From Ruegeria denitrificans (GTDB taxonomy: Bacteria; Pseudomonadota; Alphaproteobacteria; Rhodobacterales; Rhodobacteraceae), in NCBI RefSeq assembly GCF_001458295.1, contig NZ_CYUD01000011.1, positions 1 through 64,000 of the forward strand: a stretch of 64,000 nt of DNA, read 5' to 3'. Numbering within the stretch: the stretch's first letter is position 1; each line of letters opens with the position of its first letter. The position numbers were made by a program, and so were the translations under genes. Of the stretch, positions 23,000 through 32,027 are shown one piece after another. The notes under the pieces were generated by a model, which was given only the letters and a program-made list of their open reading frames with translations, ran no database searches and was not told the DNA's origin.

Positions 23000-25177
23000 T
23001 TACCTCAGACGCAGGGCGTTCAGGGACACGGTGATCGACGAGGTCGACATCGCCAGCGCCGCAATCAGGGGCGTAGCCAGACCGGCCACGGCCAGCGGCA
23101 CCGCGATGATATTGTATACGGTCGCGATACGGAAGTTCTCACGAATCCGTTTGGTCGCCTTCACTGCGGTATCGCAGGCATCGGCAATCGGGGCCAGATC
23201 ATTGCCCAGCAGCACTATGTCTGATGCGACCCGCGCCGCGTCCAGCGCCGAGGCGGGCGAGATCGACACATGTGCCGCGGCCAGCGCGGCGGTATCGTTT
23301 AAACCATCGCCAACCATCAATACATGGCGGCCTTGATCGCTCAACTCCTGCACGCGGGCGGCCTTGTCTTGTGGCAATGCCCGCGCAACCCACTGTTCGA
23401 TCCCCAGCTTCTCAGCCAGCGCCTGGACGGCACCCTGCGTGTCGCCTGAAATCAGCATGACCTCTTTGCCCGCATCTCGGAAAGCCTGAACCGCCTCGGC
23501 CGCGCCGGGGCGAAGGCTGTCCGTGTACTGAAAGCACACCGGCGCCTGCCCTGCGACAGACAGCCAAGCCCCGGTCTGGTCGCCCTCTTGCGCGCCGGTC
23601 CATGCTGCCCGGCCCAGACGCACGCGCTGGCCGCGCCAACTGCCCTCAGTGCCATAGCCGGGAACTTCGGTGACATCCTTGAGGGTTACCGGCTTGATCC
23701 CGGCCTCCCGCGCTGCCTTGGTCAGGGCAACGGATAGCGGATGCGAGGACGCCTCAGCCAGTGCTAGCGCCACTTCAAGGTCAGCGCGGGAATGGTCGCT
23801 CAAATTAGTCAGTTCGGGCGTGCCTGAGGTCAGCGTCCCAGTTTTGTCGAACACAACCGTATCGACTTCGGCCAGACGCTCCAGCGCGGTGGCGTGTTTG
23901 ATCAGCATCCCCTTGCGGAACAACCGCCCCGAGGCTGCTGTTGTCACGGCTGGTACCGCCAGCCCCAACGCACAGGGGCAGGTGATGATCAGGACCGCTG
24001 CTGCGATGTTCAGCGCCGTGCGGATATCGCCGGAATAGATGTACCAGCCCAGAAAGCTGAGCGCCGACAGGATATGCACGCCCGGAGCATAAAGCTTGGC
24101 CGCCTTGTCCGCCAACGAGGTATATCGCGACCGACCCGATTCAGCGATGGCCACCAGATCGGCCATGCGGTGTAGCGAGGTATCCTCGCCCACTGCGGTC
24201 GCCCGAATGGTCAGGGGGCCGGTCAGGTTGACCTCACCGGCGCTGACGGCCAGCCCCGCCTGTGCGAAAACGGGTAGAGTTTCACCCGTCAACAGAGAGC
24301 GGTCAATCTCGGACCGCCCCAATACGATTTCACCATCCACCGGCATACGCCCACCGGGGCGGACAAGGATCAGATCGCCCACTGCAAGGGTGGCCACAGC
24401 CACCTCTTCCTCGGTGTCATCGACCAGTCGGATGGCGCGCGGCACTTCCAACGCCGTCAACTCCTCGGCCGCGGATCGGGCTGCGTCGCGGGTACGGTAA
24501 TCCAGATACCGGCCAGCCAGAAGAAAGAAGGTCAGCGTCAGCGCGGCGTCGAAATAGGCATGCGCGCCGCTGAGCGCGGTTTCCCACAACGATGTCACCA
24601 GCGCCAGCAGGATGGCCAACACGATTGGAACGTCCATGTTCAGGCGTTTGACCCGCAGGGCGCTCCAGGCGTTGATAAAAAAGGGCCGCGCGGAAAAGGC
24701 GATGGCCGGCAGAGCAATTGCTGCCGAAATCCAATGAAACATGTCGCGCGTGGCATCTGATGCGCCCGACCAGACCGACACCGACAGCAGCATCACGTTC
24801 ATCGAGGCGAAACCGGCCACCGCCAGCCGCATCAACAGATCGCGTCCGGCCCTATCCGCCTGCGTCGCGGACAGAGACCCCGGATCCAATTCGTGGGCTT
24901 CAAAGCCCGCGCTTTCCAACACCGGGATCAGATCGGCGGCGCGCAGGTCGCGCGATGCTTTGACCATCGCCCGTTTGAGCGTCAGGTTGACCCGCGCATC
25001 CTCGACCCCCGGATGGGCGTTCAGTTCCCGTTCGACTGTGGCGATACAGGCCGAGCAGTGAATACCTGGCAATGACAGCGCAATCTGAGCATCCTGAGGG
25101 ATTGGCTGCACCGGCTCCGCCGGGCTGGCGATACAACCCGGGCAAGCCGCAGTGCCGGATGTAAGCTGCGTCGTCAT
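23000..25177 (-). CDS. ccoI: Copper-translocating P-type ATPase for cbb3 oxidase assembly
   Basis: P1B-type ATPase (FixI) that moves copper across the inner membrane for the CuB centre of cbb3 oxidase. In its 725 residues I see an N-terminal Cys pair (CPGC at 12-15), the heavy-metal domain motif GIHCSAC (CxxC at 41-44), the transmembrane CPC motif in TCPCALGLAVP, the phosphorylation site DKTGTLTSG and the hinge GDGLNDTAAL. It starts four bases after ccoH and is followed by ccoS. Gene order separates it from detoxifying CopA. Confidence 0.96.
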   Translation of the reverse strand: MTTQLTSGTAACPGCIASPAEPVQPIPQDAQIALSLPGIHCSACIATVERELNAHPGVEDARVNLTLKRAMVKASRDLRAADLIPVLESAGFEAHELDPGSLSATQADRAGRDLLMRLAVAGFASMNVMLLSVSVWSGASDATRDMFHWISAAIALPAIAFSARPFFINAWSALRVKRLNMDVPIVLAILLALVTSLWETALSGAHAYFDAALTLTFFLLAGRYLDYRTRDAARSAAEELTALEVPRAIRLVDDTEEEVAVATLAVGDLILVRPGGRMPVDGEIVLGRSEIDRSLLTGETLPVFAQAGLAVSAGEVNLTGPLTIRATAVGEDTSLHRMADLVAIAESGRSRYTSLADKAAKLYAPGVHILSALSFLGWYIYSGDIRTALNIAAAVLIITCPCALGLAVPAVTTAASGRLFRKGMLIKHATALERLAEVDTVVFDKTGTLTSGTPELTNLSDHSRADLEVALALAEASSHPLSVALTKAAREAGIKPVTLKDVTEVPGYGTEGSWRGQRVRLGRAAWTGAQEGDQTGAWLSVAGQAPVCFQYTDSLRPGAAEAVQAFRDAGKEVMLISGDTQGAVQALAEKLGIEQWVARALPQDKAARVQELSDQGRHVLMVGDGLNDTAALAAAHVSISPASALDAARVASDIVLLGNDLAPIADACDTAVKATKRIRENFRIATVYNIIAVPLAVAGLATPLIAALAMSTSSITVSLNALRLR

Positions 25178-25181
25178 TCCC

Positions 25182-25640
25182 TCACCCTTTTACATACAGC
25201 GGCACCCGCTGGGCAAACTCGGCTCCGGTGCTGTCCTTGGCGACCAGCCGTATATTCCAATTGCCTTTGCCCAGCACCGCAGGGGTTGCGTAGGCCTGAC
25301 CGTCAAAGATGAAATCGGGTGAGAAATCATCCTCGACATGGGTGGCCCGGCCCACAACCGCCTGCAACTCGGCCACTTCTATCGGGGCACCGGTCTTGTC
25401 GATGATATGCAGAATCAGCAAACCACCCGACACCTCTGCGTGGATGGTCCAACCCAGTGCTTGATGTTCTTTCAAACGCTCGTTGAACTCCTGACTGGCA
25501 ACGTATGAGTTTTTGACCTCGAGCCCCGGAAAGGTTTTGACCGCGTTGTAAGCCAGAGTGAGGTTGACGGCGATGATCACACCAAATGAAGCGACGAAAA
25601 TTGCCAGAAAGTGCTTTCCGGTGAATTTACGCTCGGCCAT
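25182..25640 (-). CDS. ccoH: cbb3 oxidase assembly protein CcoH (FixH family)
   Basis: 152 residues from ATG 25640 (MAERKFTGKHFLAIFVASFG), which begins one base after the ccoG stop and has GAGGGA upstream; longer in-frame starts would run back into ccoG. It has one N-terminal transmembrane helix and a periplasmic domain with the FixH-typical GWTIHAEVSGGLLILHI and PAVLGKGNWNIRLVA strands. It helps assemble cbb3 oxidase, probably with CcoI. Confidence 0.94.
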   Translation of the reverse strand: MAERKFTGKHFLAIFVASFGVIIAVNLTLAYNAVKTFPGLEVKNSYVASQEFNERLKEHQALGWTIHAEVSGGLLILHIIDKTGAPIEVAELQAVVGRATHVEDDFSPDFIFDGQAYATPAVLGKGNWNIRLVAKDSTGAEFAQRVPLYVKG

Positions 25641-25641
25641 C

Positions 25642-27069
25642 TTAGTTCCCTCGCCCATTGAAAGTGGTGTCCTTATATGCGCGCTCGCCGCTTTCCAGAT
25701 CCTCGACCCAGATACGGACTGACGTTGCATCCGCGGCGGCAGGACCGGTGTCACCGGCAGTCACGATATAGACGCGGGTCAATTGTGCGGTATCTGCCGT
25801 GACATTTACAATCTCACCATCAAGGCCCTCAATCTGAATTTGCAAGGCCGGATCACCCGCCAGCGACAGTTGGAACGGCCGGTCCTCGCCATGTTTGTTG
25901 CGCAGGCGCACATCGTAGGTGTTGCGGATCGTGCCATCGGACAAGGTGACGAAGGTTGGGTTCCGCACGGGGGCCACAGTCAGGTCGATATCTGACCGGA
26001 TGAAAAGGGCAAACAACAGGGCAAAGCCAACCACTGACCACAAGGTCGTATACAGGATCGTCCGCGGCCGCAGAATATGTTTCCAGACATTCTTTGGCGG
26101 CTCGCCTGCCCGCTCGTGCGTCTCATCGCTGAGCGCCATATAGTCGATCAGGCCGCGTGGTTTGCCGATCTTGGCCATCATGTCGTCGCAGGCGTCGATA
26201 CACAGCGCGCAGGTAATGCACTCCATCTGCTGCCCGTCACGAATGTCGATACCCACCGGGCAGACATTCACACAGGCCATGCAGTCGATACAGTCGCCCA
26301 ACTCGGAATCAGCGGTGCGTTTACCCTTGCCGCGCGGCTCCCCTCGCCATTCGCGGTATCCGACGACCAGCGTATCCTCGTCCATCATTGCGGCCTGAAT
26401 ACGGGGCCACGGGCAGGCATAGATGCAAATTTGCTCGCGCGCGAAGCCGCCGAACAGGAACGTGGTACCTGTCAGAATCAGAACGGTCGTATAAGCAACC
26501 GGATGGGCGTTGCCAGTGACCAGATCCCGCATCAATGTCGGCGCATCGGCGAAATAAAACACCCAGGCCCCGCCAGTTGCCAGACCGATCAGGATCCATG
26601 TCGTCCATTTCGTGACACGCAACCGAGCCTTGCGGAAATCCAGCTTTTCCTGCCTGTGCAGCCGCAAGCGGGCGTTGCGATCCCCTTCAATCCAGCGCTC
26701 GACCAGAATGAACAGGTCCGTCCACACCGTCTGCGGACAGGCATAGCCGCACCACACGCGCCCCAGCGCCGAGGTGAACAGGAACAGTCCCAGACCGGCC
26801 ATGATCAAAAGACCGGCCACGAAATAGAACTCATGCGGCCAGATTTCGATCCAGAAAAAGTAAAACCGCCGGTTCGCCAGATCCAGCAACACCGCCTGAT
26901 CCGGCAGGCTGGGGCCGCGATCCCACCTGATCCAAGGCGTCACATAGTAGATGCCCAACGTGACGGCGAGGATGATCCACTTCAGGTTTCGAAACGGCCC
27001 GGACACACGCCGGGGAAAGATCGGCTCCCTGGCAGCGTAAAGACTGGGGGCGGGGTCGGAATCGCTCAC
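25642..27069 (-). CDS. ccoG: Polyferredoxin/copper-processing protein CcoG (RdxB/FixG)
   Basis: 475-residue membrane protein with several N-terminal helices (GIYYVTPWIRWDRG), the CGYACPQTVW and CIYACPWPRIQ motifs and two 4Fe-4S ferredoxin clusters (CIDCMACVNVCPVGID and CITCALCIDACDDMM), plus a C-terminal Ig-like periplasmic domain. It is the first gene of ccoGHIS. CcoG supports copper handling during cbb3 assembly, and in Rhodobacter RdxB affects redox signalling. An FNR box lies about 70 bases upstream. Confidence 0.96.
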   Translation of the reverse strand: MSDSDPAPSLYAAREPIFPRRVSGPFRNLKWIILAVTLGIYYVTPWIRWDRGPSLPDQAVLLDLANRRFYFFWIEIWPHEFYFVAGLLIMAGLGLFLFTSALGRVWCGYACPQTVWTDLFILVERWIEGDRNARLRLHRQEKLDFRKARLRVTKWTTWILIGLATGGAWVFYFADAPTLMRDLVTGNAHPVAYTTVLILTGTTFLFGGFAREQICIYACPWPRIQAAMMDEDTLVVGYREWRGEPRGKGKRTADSELGDCIDCMACVNVCPVGIDIRDGQQMECITCALCIDACDDMMAKIGKPRGLIDYMALSDETHERAGEPPKNVWKHILRPRTILYTTLWSVVGFALLFALFIRSDIDLTVAPVRNPTFVTLSDGTIRNTYDVRLRNKHGEDRPFQLSLAGDPALQIQIEGLDGEIVNVTADTAQLTRVYIVTAGDTGPAAADATSVRIWVEDLESGERAYKDTTFNGRGN

Positions 27070-27131
27070 GGGCTGGCTCCAGATGTGGCTGTCTTTTCGG
27101 CGTCTTGTCCCAGATCACACAAGTAGTCTCT

Positions 27132-27145
27132 TTGACATGGGTCAA
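27132..27145 (-). promoter_or_regulatory. FNR-type box upstream of ccoG
   Basis: TTGACATGGGTCAA has perfect 5-bp inverted arms and matches the FNR/Anr/FixK consensus TTGAT-N4-ATCAA with the common Rhodobacterales variant half-site. It is centred 69-70 bases before the ccoG ATG, between ccoG and lysR. FnrL, encoded at 33233-33976, is the obvious regulator. Confidence 0.85.
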
Positions 27146-27170
27146 AAGCGCATCGCACAGACACCTTTTG

Positions 27171-28046
27171 TCACATGCGACCAGATTGCCGTCTGAGCCA
27201 CGTCACAAATGTCTTGACGGCAGGACGCAGTGGGGCATCAGCCGTTACAATATGATACCCGCCCGAACCGGTTTCGCAAAATAATTCAGTCAAGCGGCCC
27301 GCACGGATATCTGCCTCTACAAAATGCCGCACCGTGACGGTTACACCCTGGCCCGCGCGCAGCCCTTCAAGCACCAGATTTCCCGGCAGCGCGATTCGTC
27401 CGGCGCGAGGTCCGTGCGTGACACCCTGCCTAACCAGCCAAGACGTAGCCTCGGTAGTTCCGAGTTCTTCCAGCCAGGGCAATTGGCTAAGCTCATCCGG
27501 TGTCATCGACGCCCTGCCGCCCAACAGCAAAGGCGCGGCGACAATCACGATCGGACTTTGCAACAGCAGTTCGTCGTTCACACCAGGCCAGTTGCCATCG
27601 CCGTACCGGATCGCAACATCTACACCGCCCGGACGCAGACTGACCGCATGAGGCGACGGGTCCAGCGCCAAGGGGATGTCAGGATACTCGGCCTGAAACG
27701 CAGGCAAGCGGGGCATCAGCCAGGATGCCGCGAAAGAAGGTGTCAGCGAGATATGAACCGGGCGATCCTCGGCAGTGTGGGCCAGATCGGCCACGGCATC
27801 ACCAATTGCGCCAAATCCCAGATGCAAGGCGCGGGCCAGCTTTTCACCCTCGGCCGTCAGTGTCATCGACTTTCCGCTGCGGTCCAGCAAGGCCGTTCCC
27901 AGATGTTTCTCTAGCGCGCGTAGTTGCTGGCTGATGGCGGCGTGACTGACATTCAACAGCGCCCCGGCTTTCACCACGTTCCCCGTTTCCGCGAAAGCAT
28001 GAAAAGCTTTCAGCGACGCGAGAGGTGGCATCTTCATCCAATCCAT
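27171..28046 (-). CDS. LysR-family transcriptional regulator (GcvA-like)
   Basis: 291 residues. The N-terminal winged helix PPLASLKAFHAFAETGNVVK...HAAISQQLRALEKHLG is a clear LysR helix-turn-helix and most resembles the GcvA subgroup. The periplasmic-binding-like effector domain follows, with the GGVDVAIRYGDGNW block typical of that subgroup. It is inserted between ccoP and ccoG and is transcribed away from a 45-codon ORF; a palindromic operator overlaps its start codon. The effector is unknown. It may not belong functionally to the cco genes. Confidence 0.9.
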   Translation of the reverse strand: MDWMKMPPLASLKAFHAFAETGNVVKAGALLNVSHAAISQQLRALEKHLGTALLDRSGKSMTLTAEGEKLARALHLGFGAIGDAVADLAHTAEDRPVHISLTPSFAASWLMPRLPAFQAEYPDIPLALDPSPHAVSLRPGGVDVAIRYGDGNWPGVNDELLLQSPIVIVAAPLLLGGRASMTPDELSQLPWLEELGTTEATSWLVRQGVTHGPRAGRIALPGNLVLEGLRAGQGVTVTVRHFVEADIRAGRLTELFCETGSGGYHIVTADAPLRPAVKTFVTWLRRQSGRM

Positions 28047-28066
28047 ATGTAAGCCTGAGTTACATA
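28046..28066. promoter_or_regulatory. LysR-type palindromic operator between lysR and the small ORF
   Basis: TATGTAA-N7-TTACATA, with perfect 7-bp arms, contains the T-N11-A core expected for LysR regulators. Its left end coincides with the lysR start codon (28044-28046) and it lies 80 bases before the divergent small ORF. This placement suits autorepression of lysR and control of the divergent gene. Confidence 0.65.
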
Positions 28067-28146
28067 ATCAAACACCAATTGAGTCGCATTTTCATCTCGA
28101 AAGATCAATCTTTAAACCAGTCAGACACAATTTCAGGAGACATCAG

Positions 28147-28284
28147 ATGCTGTCGATCCTTGCGAAATCATTCATGGTCGCCACTCAAACAGACGGGGGC
28201 ACCACGCCGCAAAACCACAAGCCAAGCCCCGAGGATTATTGGTGGATGGAAAAAACGCGCGTCACACGTTCCCGTGCGAAATGA
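28147..28284 (+). CDS. Small basic protein divergent from lysR, unrecognised
   Basis: A 45-codon ORF starting ATG CTG TCG and ending TGA at 28282-28284. The start has a near-perfect Shine-Dalgarno (AGGAGA, seven bases before ATG). The product reads MLSILAKSFMVATQTDGG, then a Pro-rich middle and PEDYWWMEKTRVTRSRAK, with two adjacent Trp and a basic C-terminus. It has no signal peptide or transmembrane helix. The divergent arrangement with lysR and the shared operator suggest it is the regulator's target. Function unknown; it could also be a chance ORF, but the RBS and context argue against that. Confidence 0.55.
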   Translation: MLSILAKSFMVATQTDGGTTPQNHKPSPEDYWWMEKTRVTRSRAK

Positions 28285-28314
28285 CGGGCCCTCTGGACCC
28301 CATCATTACGGAGA

Positions 28315-28331
28315 ACTAATCTGAGATTAGT
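28315..28331. repeat. Near-perfect palindrome between the small ORF and ccoP
   Basis: ACTAATCT-G-AGATTAGT, 8-bp perfect arms around one base. It lies 30 bases after the small ORF and immediately beside a 13-bp hairpin. It could be a protein-binding site or, with the AT-rich arms, part of a transcription end. No T-run follows in either direction. Confidence 0.6.
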
Positions 28332-28332
28332 A

Positions 28333-28378
28333 GCACCGGCTGTTCAGGAAACGCGCGAACAGATGGAACAGCCGGTGC
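28333..28378 (-). terminator. Long hairpin downstream of ccoP, possible transcription end
   Basis: Perfect 13-bp arms gcaccggctgttc (28333-28345) and gaacagccggtgc (28366-28378) with a 20-base loop, 43 bases after the ccoP stop. There is no U-run on either side, so it is not a textbook intrinsic terminator; it may protect the 3' end of the ccoNOQP mRNA or act with Rho. Confidence 0.5.
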
Positions 28379-28421
28379 CTAACCTTCGGGCGGCGAACCG
28401 TCCGAAGGTATTCTTTTGCCG

Positions 28422-29285
28422 TTACTGACCGCCACCCAACTGGTGGACGTAAGCCGTTACCGCGCGGATTTGCGCGTCGGTCAGACGGTTTTCCCAGGAC
28501 GGCATTACGCCAAAACGGCTGTTGGTGACCGTTTCGGTCAAAGCCTCTTCGCTGCCGCCATAGAGCCAGATGGCATCTGTCAGGTTCGGAGCGCCCTGCG
28601 TGATATCGCCTTTGCCGTCCTCGCCATGACAGGCTGCGCAATTGTCTGCGAAGACAACCTTGCCTGCCTGCGCCGCCGCATCGTCAGTCTGAGCATTGGT
28701 CAGTGACATGACGTACTGAACCACCTGGGTGATCTCGTCATGTTCCAGAATCTCACCAAAGGCCGGCATCTCGGAATAGCGCGCATCGTCGCTTTCCTCG
28801 TTGCGAATGCCGTAGGCAACGGTGTGCTCGATGTCCTCAAGCGTCCCGCCCCACAGCCACGCATCATCCAGCAGGTTCGGGAAGCCAGGCGCACCCTGCG
28901 CACCCGAGCCGTGGCACTGCGCACACCAAGTCCGGAATACCGCACCGCCCGAATTCACCGCATATTGCTGCAGTTCAGGATCTGCCGAGATGTCTTGCAG
29001 CGGTGTTTCCACCAGCTTTGCGTTCCACGGCGCGTTGGCCTCTTGAAACGCGACCATCTCTTCCTGCACTTCGGCGCGCGACGACCAGCCGGTCACGCCA
29101 GCCGTGGCGGATTGCACCAGCGGCCATGCCGGGTACATGATCGTGTAGATCACACCCCAGAAAATCGTTGCGTAGAAGGTCCACAGCCACCAACGCGGCA
29201 TTGGGTTGTCGAATTCCTCGATTCCATCCCAGCTGTGACCGGTTGTCTTCGGATCACCCGGCTGTTTTTCAGGTGTCTTGCTCAT
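28422..29285 (-). CDS. ccoP: cbb3 cytochrome c oxidase subunit III, dihaem cytochrome c
   Basis: 287 residues. An N-terminal cytoplasmic stretch and one transmembrane helix ([20 protein letters not shown]) are followed by two cytochrome c domains with haem motifs CAQCH and CAACH and downstream Met ligands. It passes electrons from cytochrome bc1/c to CcoO. Its start overlaps the ccoQ stop by four bases (ATGA). It is the last gene of ccoNOQP. Confidence 0.97.
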   Translation of the reverse strand: MSKTPEKQPGDPKTTGHSWDGIEEFDNPMPRWWLWTFYATIFWGVIYTIMYPAWPLVQSATAGVTGWSSRAEVQEEMVAFQEANAPWNAKLVETPLQDISADPELQQYAVNSGGAVFRTWCAQCHGSGAQGAPGFPNLLDDAWLWGGTLEDIEHTVAYGIRNEESDDARYSEMPAFGEILEHDEITQVVQYVMSLTNAQTDDAAAQAGKVVFADNCAACHGEDGKGDITQGAPNLTDAIWLYGGSEEALTETVTNSRFGVMPSWENRLTDAQIRAVTAYVHQLGGGQ

Positions 29286-29467
29286 TTCCTCGCCTCCTCG
29301 GATTCGGCGGGTTTATCTTGATGCCGGAAGGGGATGTTGGCGGTGTCCTTGTATTCCTTGCTGGCGCCCGGGCGGAAAACCCAAACCACGATGCCAACAA
29401 AAAAGACGAACAGCGCAAGCAACATCCAGCTATCCGCGAATTGCCGTAAGAGTGTATATTCTTCCAT
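29282..29467 (-). CDS. ccoQ: cbb3 oxidase subunit CcoQ
   Basis: 61 residues from ATG 29467 ([20 protein letters not shown]), with AGGAGG five to six bases upstream; a GTG one codon earlier is possible. It has a single transmembrane helix followed by [20 protein letters not shown], the FixQ/CcoQ pattern. It stabilises or modulates the oxidase, and in Rhodobacter sphaeroides CcoQ links the oxidase to redox signalling. It overlaps ccoP by four bases. Confidence 0.93.
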   Translation of the reverse strand: MEEYTLLRQFADSWMLLALFVFFVGIVVWVFRPGASKEYKDTANIPFRHQDKPAESEEARK

Positions 29468-29479
29468 CACACCCTCCTG

Positions 29480-30208
29480 TTAGCGGCTCGGATCCGGGGT
29501 GAAGGTCGAGAAGTCGACCAGCGTTCCCAGCATCTGAAGATAGGCGATCACCGCATCCATTTCGGTCAGGTCGGACTGGCCGTCAAAGTTGCGGACGTTG
29601 ATCTTGTCGCCATAGCGTTCCAGCAAACCATCATAATCACTGTCAGGATCAGCCTGCGCCCGGAAATCTGCCCGGGCGTTTTCCAGCATCTCAGCGGTAT
29701 AGGGCGTGCCCACAGCCGCGTTCGCCTTCATGACGTCGGCAATATATTTGCCGTCCAGTTTCCGATGTTCGAGGAACCCGTATTTCGGCATCACCGATTC
29801 CGGCACCACGGATTGCGGGTCACGCATGTGATCTACATGCCACTGGTCCGAATAGCGGCCACCAACACGGGCCAGATCAGGCCCCGTACGCTTGGAGCCC
29901 CACTGGTGCGGGTGGTCATACATCGACTCTGCTGCCAGCGAATAGTGGCCATAGCGTTCGACCTCGTCCCGCATGGGGCGGATCATCTGGCTGTGACAGG
30001 TGTAGCACCCTTCGCGGATATAGATATCCCGGCCCGCCATCTCGAGAGGGGTGTAAGGGCGCATGCCCTCCACCTTCTCGATGGTGTTTTCCAGCCAGAA
30101 CAGCGGGGCGATCTGCACGATGCCACCAATGGTCACGACCAGAAAGCTGAAAATCAGCAGGAGGGTCGCGTTGGTCTCGAGGATTTTATGTTTGTCGAGA
30201 ATAGCCAT
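29480..30208 (-). CDS. ccoO: cbb3 oxidase subunit II, monohaem cytochrome c
   Basis: 242 residues with an N-terminal transmembrane anchor ([20 protein letters not shown]), the haem-binding [16 protein letters not shown], and the family-typical [11 protein letters not shown] and [20 protein letters not shown] segments. It takes electrons from CcoP to CcoN. It lies 14 bases after ccoN and 12 before ccoQ. Confidence 0.97.
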   Translation of the reverse strand: MAILDKHKILETNATLLLIFSFLVVTIGGIVQIAPLFWLENTIEKVEGMRPYTPLEMAGRDIYIREGCYTCHSQMIRPMRDEVERYGHYSLAAESMYDHPHQWGSKRTGPDLARVGGRYSDQWHVDHMRDPQSVVPESVMPKYGFLEHRKLDGKYIADVMKANAAVGTPYTAEMLENARADFRAQADPDSDYDGLLERYGDKINVRNFDGQSDLTEMDAVIAYLQMLGTLVDFSTFTPDPSR

Positions 30209-30222
30209 TGCTCCGGCCCTCC

Positions 30223-31830
30223 TTATTCAGCCGGGACCGCGACGGTCAGGCTGGCCTCTTTGGCCGGCGCTTTCCGCACAGTCATCCACAGGTTGTAGCA
30301 CATGATCAGCGAGCCAGCGACGAACATCACGCCACCCAAAGCACGCACCACATACATCGGGAACTTAGCAGCCACGGTGTCGGCGAACGAGTTCACCAGG
30401 AAGCCGTTGGCATCCACTTCACGCCACATCAGACCTTCCATGATGCCGGTGACCCACATCGACGCGGCGTACAGAACGATGCCGATGGTGGCGAGCCAGA
30501 AGTGCCAGCTGACCATCTGCAGCGAATACAGGCGCTCACGCTTCCACAGGACAGGCACCAGGAAGTACAGCGCGCCAAAGGTGATCATACCGTTCCAGCC
30601 CAGCGCGCCTGAGTGCACGTGACCAATGGTCCAGTCGGTATAGTGGCTGAGGCTATTCACAGCGCGGATCGACATCATAGGACCCTCGAACGTGGACATG
30701 CCGTAGAAGCCGACCGAGATCACCATCATGCGGATCACAGGGTCGGTACGCAGCTTGTCCCACGCGCCGGACAGGGTCATCAGACCGTTGATCATGCCAC
30801 CCCACGAAGGCATCCACAGGATGATCGAGAACACCATGCCCAGCGTCGAGGCCCAGTCAGGCAGCGCGGTATAGTGCAGGTGGTGCGGACCGGCCCAGAT
30901 ATACAGGAAGATCAGCGCCCAGAAGTGGATGATCGACAGTTTATAGCTAAACACCGGACGCTCGGCCTGTTTCGGGATGAAGTAATACATCATGCCCAGG
31001 AAACCCGCAGTCAGGAAGAAACCCACGGCGTTGTGCCCGTACCACCACTGGATCATGGCATCCTGCACACCCGACCAGACGATGACTGATTTCGAGCCCC
31101 AGATGCTGACGGGAAGGGTCATGTTGTTGACCAGGTGCAGCATCGCAACGGTGACGATAAAGGCCAGATAGAACCAGTTCGCAACGTAGATGTGCGGCTC
31201 TTTCCGCTTGACGATCGTGCCCAAAAAGACGGCCAGATAAGCCACCCAGACAATGGTCAGCCACAGATCTACATACCATTCAGGCTCGGCATATTCCTTG
31301 GATTGCGTGCCACCCAGAACATAGCCGGTCGCGGCCAGCACGATAAACAGCTGATAACCCCAGAACACGAACCACGCCAAGTTCCCGCCCCACAAACGCG
31401 CGGCGCTGGTGCGCTGCACCACGTAGAACGAGGTTGCAATCAGGGCGTTACCGCCGAAGGCAAAGATCACCGCCGATGTGTGCAGCGGGCGCAAACGGCC
31501 AAAGTTTAGATAACCCTGCGCCCAATCAAAGTTAAGCACCGGAAAGGCCAGCTGAAACGCGATGAATGTCCCCGCCAGGAACCCGACCACACCCCAAAAG
31601 GCGGTTGCGATCACGCCATAGCGGATCACCCCATCCATATACTCACCCGAGCGGTCCACGAGAATATCTGGCTCATCGGTGTTTCGAAGCGTCCAGATGA
31701 ACAAACCGCCGGCGATCAGCATCACCAGAATCGAATGCACCTGATACGCCAAATCGCGTGCGTAATTGGACCCGATCGCGGTAAATACCACGACCAGACC
31801 AAGCACGATCAGCTTGATGTAATTTGACAT
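30223..31830 (-). CDS. ccoN: cbb3 cytochrome c oxidase catalytic subunit I
   Basis: 535 residues from ATG 31830 ([20 protein letters not shown]) with GGGAC upstream; an in-frame extension to 31986 runs through the promoter region and is rejected. Twelve hydrophobic helices carry the haem b and b3/CuB histidines, e.g. [27 protein letters not shown] and [16 protein letters not shown]. It is the proton-pumping, high-affinity O2-reducing subunit used at low oxygen. The FNR box at 31925-31938 is about 100 bases upstream. Confidence 0.97.
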   Translation of the reverse strand: MSNYIKLIVLGLVVVFTAIGSNYARDLAYQVHSILVMLIAGGLFIWTLRNTDEPDILVDRSGEYMDGVIRYGVIATAFWGVVGFLAGTFIAFQLAFPVLNFDWAQGYLNFGRLRPLHTSAVIFAFGGNALIATSFYVVQRTSAARLWGGNLAWFVFWGYQLFIVLAATGYVLGGTQSKEYAEPEWYVDLWLTIVWVAYLAVFLGTIVKRKEPHIYVANWFYLAFIVTVAMLHLVNNMTLPVSIWGSKSVIVWSGVQDAMIQWWYGHNAVGFFLTAGFLGMMYYFIPKQAERPVFSYKLSIIHFWALIFLYIWAGPHHLHYTALPDWASTLGMVFSIILWMPSWGGMINGLMTLSGAWDKLRTDPVIRMMVISVGFYGMSTFEGPMMSIRAVNSLSHYTDWTIGHVHSGALGWNGMITFGALYFLVPVLWKRERLYSLQMVSWHFWLATIGIVLYAASMWVTGIMEGLMWREVDANGFLVNSFADTVAAKFPMYVVRALGGVMFVAGSLIMCYNLWMTVRKAPAKEASLTVAVPAE

Positions 31831-31924
31831 ATTGCGTCCCTTTGCCATGCCCTGCGCAGTTCTTAATTCATCGCAGGACCCTTTTGACTGGCTGCTGTTG
31901 TGTCGAACCACAGCCAGAATTACT

Positions 31925-31938
31925 TTGATCTGTGTCAA
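31925..31938. promoter_or_regulatory. FNR-type box between ccoN and the universal-stress gene
   Basis: TTGATCTGTGTCAA matches the FNR consensus TTGAT-N4-ATCAA at nine of ten positions. It sits between the divergent genes ccoN (ATG 31830) and usp (ATG 32028), about 95-100 bases from each, so one FnrL dimer could serve both. Confidence 0.85.
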
Positions 31939-32027
31939 GACAATACACTGATTTCTGTGACAATCGTAAACTGACAAATGGGCCATTGGGCCGCAGGTTC
32001 ATGAGCTCGGACGACAAGAGGTCAAAA

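Noticed and set aside
28333-28378. Hairpin after ccoP as a standard intrinsic terminator
   Set aside because: Neither side has the T-run needed, so only a possible 3'-end role is claimed.
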